In this document: positions 1-7,022 of the stretch, piece after piece | How the letters are laid out: each line of letters starts with the position of its first letter | Position numbering within the stretch: the first letter of the stretch is position 1 | Origin: Citreicella sp. C3M06 | GTDB lineage: Bacteria > Pseudomonadota > Alphaproteobacteria > Rhodobacterales > Rhodobacteraceae | Length of the DNA stretch: 47,054 bases | Direction: 5' to 3' | Assembly (NCBI RefSeq): GCF_018860705.1 | Contig: NZ_JAHKQA010000034.1 | Location: 1 to 47,054, forward strand | Position numbers and translations under genes: made by a program | The notes under the pieces: generated by a model | Database searches by the model: none | Told to the model about the DNA's origin: nothing | What the model saw: only the letters and a program-made list of their open reading frames with translations

Positions 1-207
1 GACACCGGTCAAGTACCCCTCTCGGGACATTGCTTTGCAATGCCCTGCCGGGCAAGGGACAAGCGCAGATACAAGCGGCGCAACCGCATCGAGATCATGT
101 TCGGCAGGCTCAAGGACTGGCGGCGGGTGGCGACACGCTACGATCGCTGTCCCAAGGTGTTCCTCTCCGCCATCGCTCTCGCGGCTCTAGTCATCTATTG
201 GTTATGA
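1..207 (+). pseudogene. IS5-family transposase, C-terminal part (cut by window edge)
   Basis: The frame is open from base 1 to a TGA at 205-207. From about codon 20 it reads as the end of an IS5-type DDE transposase: a basic run (DKRRYKRRNRIE), then MFGRLKDWRRVATRYD and a hydrophobic tail ending VIYWL. In this family the C-terminal Glu of the DDE triad lies in the NRIE-x-MFGRLK region, and that Glu is present. The first 15-19 codons do not look like the usual linker before the basic run, and the DNA there holds a short palindrome (CATTGC-TTT-GCAATG, about 28-42). The copy may therefore be truncated and fused to other DNA rather than intact. Everything upstream is outside the window, so whether it is functional cannot be judged. 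Confidence 0.7.
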
Positions 208-220
208 ATCCTGACCCTAG
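1..220 (+). mobile_element. right end of an IS5-family element
   Basis: The transposase stop codon is followed at once by GAATCCTGACCCTAG (206-220). Elements of the IS427 branch of IS5 usually end a few bases past the transposase stop and duplicate a short YTAR-type target, often CTAG. The CTAG at 217-220 would fit such a target site. The left end is not in the window, so the inverted repeat cannot be confirmed. Confidence 0.45.
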
Positions 221-572
221 GAGCGCAAGGCGCGCGGCGACAGCCCGGCGCGCCGCACAGCCCGTGTGCAACCGTGCCCGGGCCGCAGGGCCGCCCGCAC
301 CGTTGAGCCCGAGAAGCCAGGCCTGTCAGCGATGACCGGTCCAACGTGATCCTGCGTCCATAGCCCGAGACTGCCGCCGTCGGTCCCATGGCACCCACGG
401 CCTTCACCCCCCCGGAACTGGCCAAGCGCGCCGCCCAGATGCGCCGCGGCCGTGCCGAGGCAAACGCCATCCCTGAAACGAAGACGCCGGTATTTTCAGC
501 ACCGCCTCGGAATGCGCGCCGCAAACGCAGGCGTTCGCTTTACAATGGCCCCGGTTATGGCATGTCTGCAAC
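208..572. other. non-coding stretch between the IS end and nasT
   Basis: This 365-base, very GC-rich stretch shows no convincing gene. The only forward frame (388-579) encodes a basic, low-complexity peptide with no family resemblance that runs into nasT in another frame. TACAAT at 541-546 resembles a -10 box 27 bases before nasT, but no good -35 box lies at the proper distance. It probably holds the nasTS promoter. Confidence 0.4.
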
Positions 573-1154
573 ATGGTAACGCTTTCGATCGTCGTCGTCG
601 AACCCGACCGCGACCGCGCTCTTCTGATCGTCGACAGCCTGCGCGATGCGGGCGATTTCGACGTGCATGTCATCTCGGAACCCACCGGGCTGGCCCGCCG
701 TATTCAGGCGATCAGCCCGGACGTGGTGCTGATCGATCTGGAAAACCCGTCGCGCGACATGCTCGAAGAACTGGCGCTGGCCTCCGGCCCGATGGACCGC
801 CCCGTCGCGATGTTCGTCGACAAAAGCGGCGCCGGGCTGACCGATGCCGCGATCGAGGCCGGGGTGTCGGCCTATGTGGTCGACGGCATGCAGCCGGGCC
901 GGGTGAAGCCGATTCTGGATGCGGCCATCGCGCGCTTTCGCATGTTCCAGCGGATGCGCACCGAACTGGCCGAGACCAAGCGCGCGCTTGAAGAGCGCAA
1001 GATGATCGACCGCGCCAAGGGCATGCTGATGCGGGCACGCGGCATCGACGAAGATGCCGCCTATGCCCTGCTGCGCAAGACGGCGATGGATCAGGGCAAG
1101 CGGGTGGCCGAGGTTGCCTCGGCGCTTGTCACGGCAGCGGGGCTGCTGGGATGA
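573..1154 (+). CDS. nasT: NasT, ANTAR-domain transcription antiterminator of nitrate assimilation
   Basis: The 193-residue protein has an N-terminal receiver-like domain (about 1-120; LIDLENPS with Asp55 where a phosphoacceptor would sit) and a C-terminal ANTAR RNA-binding domain (about 132-190; EERKMIDRAKGMLM and a conserved three-helix end). In characterised systems NasT is held inactive by NasS; when NasS binds nitrate or nitrite, NasT is freed and binds paired hairpins in the leader of the nitrate operon to prevent termination. The start at 573 is the only in-frame ATG consistent with the family's N-terminus (LSIVVVEPDRDR). The stop overlaps the nasS start (ATGA, 1151-1154), so the pair is translationally coupled. 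The matching leader elements lie at 2440-2551. Confidence 0.95.
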   Translation: MVTLSIVVVEPDRDRALLIVDSLRDAGDFDVHVISEPTGLARRIQAISPDVVLIDLENPSRDMLEELALASGPMDRPVAMFVDKSGAGLTDAAIEAGVSAYVVDGMQPGRVKPILDAAIARFRMFQRMRTELAETKRALEERKMIDRAKGMLMRARGIDEDAAYALLRKTAMDQGKRVAEVASALVTAAGLLG

Positions 1155-2326
1155 TCGCGGATACGCTGCAAGTCGGCTTCCTGCCGCTGGTGGACGCTGC
1201 GCCGCTGATCGTAGCGCATGAGATGGGCTTTGCCGCCGAGGAAAGCATCGCGCTGGATCTAAGGCGTGGCCCGTCATGGTCTGCGGTGCGCGACATGCTC
1301 AGCTTTGGCCGGGTGCAGGCGGCGCATATGCTCTCGCCGGTGCCGGTGGCAGCGGCGCTTGGCCTTGGCGGGACAGGTACGCCGCTGTCGGCGGTTTCGG
1401 TGCTGTCGGTCAATGGCGACACCATCGGCGTCAGCAACGCACTGGCGGCGCGGATGCGCCAGAGCGGGCATGATTTCGGCTATCGCGATGCCCGCGCTGC
1501 GGGCGCGGCGCTGATTGCCCATGCCGAACATCCGCTGCGCCTTGGGGTGCCCTTTCCGTTCTCGATGCACGCCGAGCTGCTGTATTACTGGCTGAGCGCG
1601 CTGGGAATGCCGGCGCCGCAGAACGTCGATATCCGCACCGTGCCACCCTCGCTGATGGCGCAGGCGCTGGAAGCGGGCGAGATCGACGCCTTTTGCGTCG
1701 GCGAGCCATGGGGGTCGATCGCGGTGGAAAACGGCGTCGGACAGTTGCTGCTGCCGGGCAATGCGATCTGGTCATTTTCGCCAGAAAAGGTGCTGGCGGT
1801 GCGCTCTGACTGGGCTGCGGCACAGCCCGACCTCGTAGGGCGGCTGATCCGCGCGGTCTGGCGTGCCGGGCGCTGGCTGGCCGAGCCGGATGCGCGCACG
1901 CTGGCCGCCGAATTGCTCAGCCGCAAGGAATACCTCGACCTGCCGAGCGAACTGCTCGACCGGGCACTGACCGGGCGCATGGTGATCTCGCAGCGCGGCG
2001 AAGAGCGTCAGGTGGACCGCTTCGTCGAATTCCATCGCGGCGCGGCAGGTTTTCCATGGCGCAGTCAGGCGGAATGGATCGGCATGCAGCTTGCCGCCCG
2101 CACCGGGCTTGACCGGGCAGCGGCGGCCAAGGCCGCCCGAACCGTGTTCCGCTCGGATCTGTACCGCGATGCACTTGCAAACACCCGCGCCGAGCTGCCC
2201 GGTGCTTCGTCGAAGATCGAAGGCACGCTGCGCGAGCAGACCGCCGTCGCCTCGGTCTCGGGTCGGCTGTTCCTGGAACCTGACGCGTTCTTCGATGGCC
2301 GAATTTTCGAGCCTTCCAAAGACTGA
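1151..2326 (+). CDS. nasS: NasS, cytoplasmic nitrate/nitrite sensor
   Basis: This 391-residue protein belongs to the NrtA/CmpA substrate-binding family but begins directly with the mature fold (TLQVGFLPLVDAAPLIVAHE) and has no signal peptide, as expected for the cytoplasmic sensor NasS. Family landmarks include VPFPFSMHAELLYYWL and the FCVGEPWGS segment of the anion pocket, which the periplasmic homologue encoded downstream shares as YCVGEPW. In the established model, ligand-free NasS sequesters NasT and nitrate or nitrite releases it. It overlaps nasT by four bases and precedes the regulated operon, giving the nasT-nasS order known from Paracoccus. Confidence 0.93.
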   Translation: MIADTLQVGFLPLVDAAPLIVAHEMGFAAEESIALDLRRGPSWSAVRDMLSFGRVQAAHMLSPVPVAAALGLGGTGTPLSAVSVLSVNGDTIGVSNALAARMRQSGHDFGYRDARAAGAALIAHAEHPLRLGVPFPFSMHAELLYYWLSALGMPAPQNVDIRTVPPSLMAQALEAGEIDAFCVGEPWGSIAVENGVGQLLLPGNAIWSFSPEKVLAVRSDWAAAQPDLVGRLIRAVWRAGRWLAEPDARTLAAELLSRKEYLDLPSELLDRALTGRMVISQRGEERQVDRFVEFHRGAAGFPWRSQAEWIGMQLAARTGLDRAAAAKAARTVFRSDLYRDALANTRAELPGASSKIEGTLREQTAVASVSGRLFLEPDAFFDGRIFEPSKD

Positions 2327-2401
2327 CGCACAGTTATTGTGCATCTGCAGCATCGAAACGCCGAATTCCCGGTAAAAGATGCAGAATCTCGGAATTAATT
2401 C

Positions 2402-2431
2402 TTGAGACGCGGCCCGTCCCTGCCGCATATG
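2402..2431 (+). promoter_or_regulatory. candidate sigma70-type promoter of the nitrate operon leader
   Basis: TTGAGA (2402-2407) matches five of six -35 bases and is followed after 18 bases by CATATG (2426-2431), a weak -10 match. Transcription would start near 2437-2440, just before the first leader hairpin, which is the right geometry for an ANTAR-controlled leader. A palindrome, GAATTAATTC, with flanking TCTC/GAGA lies just upstream (about 2387-2407) and could be an activator site. This is inference from sequence only. Confidence 0.35.
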
Positions 2432-2439
2432 GATGGCAA

Positions 2440-2463
2440 GAGACCTGCAATGGCGCCTGTCTC
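2440..2463 (+). promoter_or_regulatory. leader hairpin P1, candidate NasT (ANTAR) binding hairpin
   Basis: GAGAC (2440-2444) pairs with GTCTC (2459-2463); after a 2x2 internal loop, GC/GC closes a six-base loop AATGGC (2449-2454). ANTAR proteins recognise paired hairpins with hexanucleotide loops that carry A at position 1 and G at position 4, and this loop has both. It lies between nasTS and the first operon gene, as expected for a NasT target. Confidence 0.6.
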
Positions 2464-2468
2464 GCAAA

Positions 2469-2490
2469 ATTCTCCCAAAGACCGGGAAAT
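2469..2490 (+). promoter_or_regulatory. leader hairpin P2, candidate second ANTAR hairpin
   Basis: ATT plus TCCC (2469-2476, with C2472 bulged) pairs with GGGA plus AAT (2484-2490). The loop begins AAAGAC, again A at 1 and G at 4, with one extra C, so it is seven bases unless the closing pair shifts. It lies six bases after P1 and six bases before the terminator, giving the P1-P2-terminator order of ANTAR leaders. Confidence 0.5.
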
Positions 2491-2496
2491 CTGAGC

Positions 2497-2551
2497 AAAG
2501 CCGCTCGACTGTCGTGATCCTCCACCGATCAAGACGAGTCAGCGGCTTTTT
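2497..2551 (+). terminator. intrinsic terminator in the nitrate operon leader
   Basis: AAAGCCGCT (2497-2505) pairs with AGCGGCTTT (2541-2549). The stem continues as GACT/AGTC, GTC/GAC and TGATC/GATCA around a seven-base loop (2520-2526), with a bulge or mismatch between blocks, and ends in a run of five Ts. It lies 50 bases before nrtA, so it must be bypassed for the operon to be expressed. This is the expected target of NasT antitermination, and it would also end nasTS transcripts. Confidence 0.88.
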
Positions 2552-2600
2552 CACGTTTCGCCCGGACGCATCCGGGCCTTCATCCAAAGGGACCGATCGA

Positions 2601-3962
2601 ATGCAGAAACTTCTCCTCGCGCTCAGTGCCTCAACGGCGCTTGCCGGCCCCCTCCTCGCGCAGGACCTTGAAAAAGACGAGCTCACCTTCGGCTTTATCA
2701 AGCTCACCGACATGGCGCCGCTCGCGGTGGCCTATGAACAGGGCTACTTCCTCGACGAAGGCCTGTTTGTGACCCTCGAAGCCCAAGCCAACTGGAAGGT
2801 GCTACTGGACGGCGTCATCGGCGGGCAGCTTGACGGGGCGCATATGCTGGCTGGCCAGCCGCTGGCCGCGACCATCGGCTATGGCACGCAGGCGCATATC
2901 ATCACGCCCTTTTCGATGGACCTGAACGGCAACGGCATCACCGTGTCGAACGAGATCTGGGACCAGATGAAGCCCAACATCCCCACCAATGCCGACGGCC
3001 TGCCGCAGCACCCGATCAGCGCCTCGGCGCTGGCCCCGGTGGTGGAAAAATACCGCGCCGAGGGCAAGCCCTTCAACATGGGCATGGTGTTCCCGGTGTC
3101 CACCCACAACTACGAGCTGCGCTACTGGCTCGCCGCTGGAGGGCTTGAGCCGGGATATTACTCGCCCGAGAACGTCAGCGGCCAGATCGGCGCTGATGTG
3201 CTGTTGTCGGTGACCCCGCCGCCGCAGATGCCCGCCACGCTCGAGGCTGGCACGATCTACGGCTATTGCGTCGGCGAGCCGTGGAACCAGGCCGCGGTGT
3301 TCAAGGGCATCGGCGTTCCGGTGATCACCGATTACGAGCTGTGGAAGAACAACCCCGAAAAGGTGTTCGGCATCTCTGCCAGCTTCGCCGAGGAAAACCC
3401 CAACACCACCAAGGCCGTCGTCAAGGCGCTGATCCGCGCCGCCATGTGGCTGGATGAAAACGACAACGCCAACCGCATGGAAGCGGTCGAGATGCTGTCG
3501 AAGCCCGAATATGTCGGCGCCGACGCCGAGGTGATCGCCAATTCGATGACCGGCACCTTCGAATACGAAAAGGGCGACAAGCGCGCCGTGCCCGATTTCA
3601 ACGTGTTCTTCCGCTACAACGCCACCTACCCGTTCTACTCCGACGCGGTCTGGTACCTCACGCAGATGCGCCGCTGGGGCCAGATCCCCGAAGCCAAGTC
3701 GGATGAATGGTACGACGAGATTGCCCAGTCGGTCTACAAGCCTGCCATCTACCTCGACGCCGCTCGCGCCCTGGTTGATGAAGGTCTCGCCAACGAGGCT
3801 GATTTCCCTTGGGACAGCGACGGCTACAAGGATGCGACCCCTGCCGCCGATATCATCGACGGCATCCCTTATGACGGCAAAACCCCCAACGCTTACCTCG
3901 AAAGCCTGCCGATTGGCCTCAAAGGTGACCAGACCGTGGTCGGCACTGAGGTGAAGGGCTGA
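2601..3962 (+). CDS. nrtA: periplasmic nitrate/nitrite-binding protein of the ABC transporter
   Basis: The 453-residue protein starts with a Sec signal peptide ([21 protein letters not shown]), followed by an NrtA/CmpA-type binding protein: [20 protein letters not shown] near the mature N-terminus, [20 protein letters not shown], and the YCVGEPWNQ pocket segment. It captures nitrate or nitrite in the periplasm for the permease encoded next. I chose ATG 2601, which has an AAGGGA ribosome site and gives a proper signal peptide; the frame also runs 56 codons upstream through the terminator, which would not be sensible coding. NrtA is often a tat or lipoprotein substrate in cyanobacteria; here no lipobox is seen. 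It is the first gene of the NasT-regulated operon. Confidence 0.92.
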   Translation: MQKLLLALSASTALAGPLLAQDLEKDELTFGFIKLTDMAPLAVAYEQGYFLDEGLFVTLEAQANWKVLLDGVIGGQLDGAHMLAGQPLAATIGYGTQAHIITPFSMDLNGNGITVSNEIWDQMKPNIPTNADGLPQHPISASALAPVVEKYRAEGKPFNMGMVFPVSTHNYELRYWLAAGGLEPGYYSPENVSGQIGADVLLSVTPPPQMPATLEAGTIYGYCVGEPWNQAAVFKGIGVPVITDYELWKNNPEKVFGISASFAEENPNTTKAVVKALIRAAMWLDENDNANRMEAVEMLSKPEYVGADAEVIANSMTGTFEYEKGDKRAVPDFNVFFRYNATYPFYSDAVWYLTQMRRWGQIPEAKSDEWYDEIAQSVYKPAIYLDAARALVDEGLANEADFPWDSDGYKDATPAADIIDGIPYDGKTPNAYLESLPIGLKGDQTVVGTEVKG

Positions 3963-4012
3963 TGTCCCTTCCCCTGCGCCGGGCAACGGGCGCAACCTGA
4001 AAGGCAGGGTGA

Positions 4013-4035
4013 GTATTCAGCCTAAAGGCGAATAC
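4013..4035 (+). repeat. intercistronic hairpin between nrtA and nrtB
   Basis: GTATTC-A-GCC, loop TAAA, GGC-GAATAC form a compact stem of nine pairs with one bulged A. No T run follows (the next bases are C), so it is not a classical terminator. Such hairpins often protect the 3' end of the upstream mRNA and help binding proteins to be made in excess over the permease. Confidence 0.6.
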
Positions 4036-4069
4036 CCCCCCCTCCCGCCAAGGACCATCTGCGGGACGG

Positions 4070-4110
4070 CGGGTGGGGCGAGGTTCCGCAAGGAACGAGC
4101 GTCCACCCAG
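4070..4110 (+). repeat. second intercistronic hairpin upstream of nrtB
   Basis: GTTCC-GCAA-GGAAC (4083-4096) is a stem capped by a GNRA-type tetraloop. Flanking GGGTGG and CCACCC can close it across an internal loop. It lies about 35 bases before the nrtB start and may slow ribosome loading or mRNA decay. Confidence 0.45.
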
Positions 4111-4145
4111 CCTCCCGTACCCCGTCAAAGCCGAGGACTTCCCTG

Positions 4146-5228
4146 ATGACGACCGTCGACCCCGAATACGCCACGGATGCGGCCCGCGACGCCCGCCGCG
4201 CGCGTCTCTTCACCCGCATCAACAAGGCGGACGCATGGTTCCGCGTGCTTGGTCTGTCCTGGGTGACCCCCATTCTCAAGGCCGCCGCAGGCGACAATCC
4301 CAAGGCCCAGCTCAAGGACATCTGGCTGCTGCTCGGGGTGCCGCTGGTCGCCATCGCCGCCTTCCTGCTGATGTGGGGCACGCTGGCCCCCAAGGTGCAG
4401 ACCTCGCTCGGCGCCGTTCCCGGCCCGGCCGAAGTCTGGCACGAAGCGGTCCTGCTCAATCAGGATGCCGCCGCCAAGGCCGCCAAACAGGCCAAATTCG
4501 AAGACATGGTCGCCGCCCGAAATGAAAAGCTCATCGCTGCGGGCAAGGCCGATCAGGTCAAGGACATCGCCTATACCGGAGCCCCGAGCTATTATCAGCA
4601 GATCTGGACCTCGATCAAAACCGTGTTCTTCGGCTTCCTGATCGGGTCTGCCATCGCCATTCCGCTTGGTATCCTTGCCGGCCTGTCACCCTATGCCAAC
4701 TCGGCGATCAACCCGCTGGTGCAGATCTTCAAACCGGTCTCACCGCTGGCATGGCTGCCGATTGTGACGATGATCATCTCGGCCGCGGTGGCGAGCAATG
4801 ACGGGCTGTTCTCCAAATCCTTCCTGATCTCGGCGATCACCGTGACGCTCTGCTCGCTCTGGCCGACGCTGATCAACACCGCGCTTGGCGTGGCCAGCAT
4901 CGACAAGGATCTGGTCAACGTGTCGAAGGTGCTGAAAATGAACACCTGGACCAAGATCACCAAGCTGGTGCTGCCCAGCGCTCTGCCGCTGATCTTCACC
5001 GGCCTGCGGCTGAGCCTCGGGGTTGGCTGGATGGTGCTGATCGCCGCCGAGATGCTGGCGCAGAACCCGGGCCTTGGCAAATTCGTCTGGGATGAATTCC
5101 AGAACGGCTCCAGCAGCTCGCTCGCCAAGATCATGGTCGCCGTCTTCACCATCGGGATCATCGGCTTCCTGCTCGACCGGGTGATGTTCGCGCTGCAATC
5201 GCTCTTCACCTTCTCGAACAACCGTTGA
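4146..5228 (+). CDS. nrtB: nitrate/nitrite ABC transporter permease
   Basis: The 360-residue membrane protein has a hydrophobic N-terminal helix (about 58-76), a hydrophilic insert, then a BPD_transp_1 permease core of five to six helices (about 155-355). The EAA-type cytoplasmic loop appears as NVSKVLKMNTWTKITKLVLP, which contacts the ATPase. It resembles NrtB/CmpB/SsuC permeases and is longer than many because of the N-terminal extension before the first helix and the Ala/Lys-rich stretch at about 100-140. It lies 183 bases after nrtA, separated by two hairpins, and 29 bases before the ATPase gene. Context with nrtA and the nitrate reductases makes nitrate or nitrite the substrate. Confidence 0.92.
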   Translation: MTTVDPEYATDAARDARRARLFTRINKADAWFRVLGLSWVTPILKAAAGDNPKAQLKDIWLLLGVPLVAIAAFLLMWGTLAPKVQTSLGAVPGPAEVWHEAVLLNQDAAAKAAKQAKFEDMVAARNEKLIAAGKADQVKDIAYTGAPSYYQQIWTSIKTVFFGFLIGSAIAIPLGILAGLSPYANSAINPLVQIFKPVSPLAWLPIVTMIISAAVASNDGLFSKSFLISAITVTLCSLWPTLINTALGVASIDKDLVNVSKVLKMNTWTKITKLVLPSALPLIFTGLRLSLGVGWMVLIAAEMLAQNPGLGKFVWDEFQNGSSSSLAKIMVAVFTIGIIGFLLDRVMFALQSLFTFSNNR

Positions 5229-5257
5229 TCGACGTTCAGGCAGCGAAAGGACATCCC

Positions 5258-6961
5258 ATGAGCCTCCTAAAGTTCGAAAACGTCTTCAAGAGCTTCGGCA
5301 CCGGTCTTCATGAAAGCAAGGTGCTGAACGGCATCGATCTCGATGTGCAGGAGGGCGAATTCCTCGTCCTCCTGGGGTTTTCGGGATCGGGCAAGACCAC
5401 GCTGGTCAACCTGATGGCCGGGCTGGAAAAGCCCACCCGCGGCCGCGTCACCTATCGCGGCGCCCCGATCGAAGGCCCCGGCCCCGAGCGCGGCGTCATC
5501 TTCCAGAACTATTCGCTGATGCCGTGGCTGACCGTGAACGGCAACGTGCAGCTGGCGCTGGATTCGATCTTTCCCGACATGCCGAAGGCCGAGAAGGAAG
5601 CGACCGTCGCCAAATACGTCAAGATGGTCGGCCTGAGCCACGCCGCCACCCGCCGCCCGGCGGAATTGTCGGGCGGTATGCGCCAGCGGGTCAACGTCGC
5701 CCGCGCGCTGGCGATGAATCCGGAAATGCTGCTGCTCGACGAACCGCTCTCGGCGCTTGATGCGCTGACCCGCGCCAACCTCGCCGACGAGATCGAGGCG
5801 ATCTGGAACCAGGACAAAAAGACCTGCGTGCTGATCACCAACGATGTCGACGAGGCGATCATCCTTGCCGACCGCATCATTGCGCTCAACCCCGATGGCA
5901 CGCTGGGCGAGGAATTCACCGTCACGCTGCCCCGCCCTCGCGATCGGGGCGAGATGAACCACAACGAGGAATTCAAGCGACTGCGCGCCGCCGTCACCAC
6001 CTATCTGATGGACGTCGGCATCGAGGCCAAGACGGCAAGCAGCCACACCCTGCCCGACATCACCCCCATCCACGGCGCGGCCTCGAATCTGCCCACCGCC
6101 GTGCAGGACGCGACCGGCAGCCTGCGCGAAGACCGCTTTCTCGACTTCAGCCAGCTGCACAAGATCTACCCCACGCCCAAGGGCCCGCTTACGGTGGTCG
6201 AGGATTTCAACCTCAAGATGAACAAGGGTGAATTCATCTCGCTCATCGGCCATTCGGGTTGCGGCAAATCCACCGTGCTGACCATGGCCGCCGGGCTCAA
6301 CAGCATCTCGAAAGGCGCAATCAAGCTCGATGGGCGCGCCGTGCTTGGCGCCGATCCCGAACGCGCCGTGGTGTTCCAGTCGCCCAACCTATTCCCATGG
6401 CTGACCGCACGTGAAAACTGCGCCATCGGGGTCGACAAGGTCTACCCCCGCGCATCGCAGGCCGAACGGCAGGAGGTGGTGGAATACTACCTTGAACGCG
6501 TCGGGCTGGCGGATGCGATGGACCGCTCTGCCGCCGATATGTCGAACGGCATGAAGCAGCGCGTCGGCATCGCCCGCGCCTTCGCCCTGTCGCCCAAGCT
6601 GCTGCTGCTGGATGAGCCGTTCGGCATGCTCGACAGCCTCACCCGCTGGGAGCTGCAAGAGGTGCTGATGGAGGTCTGGTCGCGCACCAAGGTCACCGCC
6701 GTCTGCGTCACCCATGACGTCGACGAGGCGATCCTGCTGGCCGACCGCGTGGTGATGATGACCAACGGCCCGCAGGCCACCATCGGAAAGATCGTCGATG
6801 TGAACCTGCCGCGCCCGCGTAGCCGCAAGGCGCTGCTCGAGCATCCCGATTACTACCTCTACCGCGAGCAGGTGCTGAATTTCCTCGAGGAATACGAGCA
6901 CGGCAAGCATGGCAAGACCAACGCCAAAGCCCCGCCCGCGACGAAACAACAAGCCGCCTGA
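5258..6961 (+). CDS. double ABC ATPase of the nitrate/nitrite transporter (two fused NrtD-like domains)
   Basis: This 567-residue polypeptide contains two complete ABC ATPase domains. Domain 1: Walker A GFSGSGKTT (40-48), signature LSGGM (137-141), Walker B LLLDEP (158-163). Domain 2: Walker A GHSGCGKST (331-339), signature MSNGM (428-432), Walker B LLLLDEP (448-454). Domain 1 has Asn195 (TNDVDEA) where the switch His normally sits, while domain 2 has the normal THDVDEA. The cyanobacterial NrtC/NrtD pair instead has one ATPase fused to a binding-protein domain plus a separate ATPase. ATG 5258 was chosen because AAAGGA precedes it; an upstream in-frame ATG at 5225 overlaps the nrtB end and has no clear ribosome site. 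It powers import through nrtB. Confidence 0.92.
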   Translation: MSLLKFENVFKSFGTGLHESKVLNGIDLDVQEGEFLVLLGFSGSGKTTLVNLMAGLEKPTRGRVTYRGAPIEGPGPERGVIFQNYSLMPWLTVNGNVQLALDSIFPDMPKAEKEATVAKYVKMVGLSHAATRRPAELSGGMRQRVNVARALAMNPEMLLLDEPLSALDALTRANLADEIEAIWNQDKKTCVLITNDVDEAIILADRIIALNPDGTLGEEFTVTLPRPRDRGEMNHNEEFKRLRAAVTTYLMDVGIEAKTASSHTLPDITPIHGAASNLPTAVQDATGSLREDRFLDFSQLHKIYPTPKGPLTVVEDFNLKMNKGEFISLIGHSGCGKSTVLTMAAGLNSISKGAIKLDGRAVLGADPERAVVFQSPNLFPWLTARENCAIGVDKVYPRASQAERQEVVEYYLERVGLADAMDRSAADMSNGMKQRVGIARAFALSPKLLLLDEPFGMLDSLTRWELQEVLMEVWSRTKVTAVCVTHDVDEAILLADRVVMMTNGPQATIGKIVDVNLPRPRSRKALLEHPDYYLYREQVLNFLEEYEHGKHGKTNAKAPPATKQQAA

Positions 6962-7022
6962 ACCGGCCTGCGTGCCCCGCTAAGGCGGCGCGCGGCAACC
7001 TCTCTGACTGGGGGTCATCCCG

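Noticed and set aside
388-579. Small plus-strand frame upstream of nasT
   Set aside because: Basic low-complexity product, no ribosome site of note, and it ends inside nasT in another frame.
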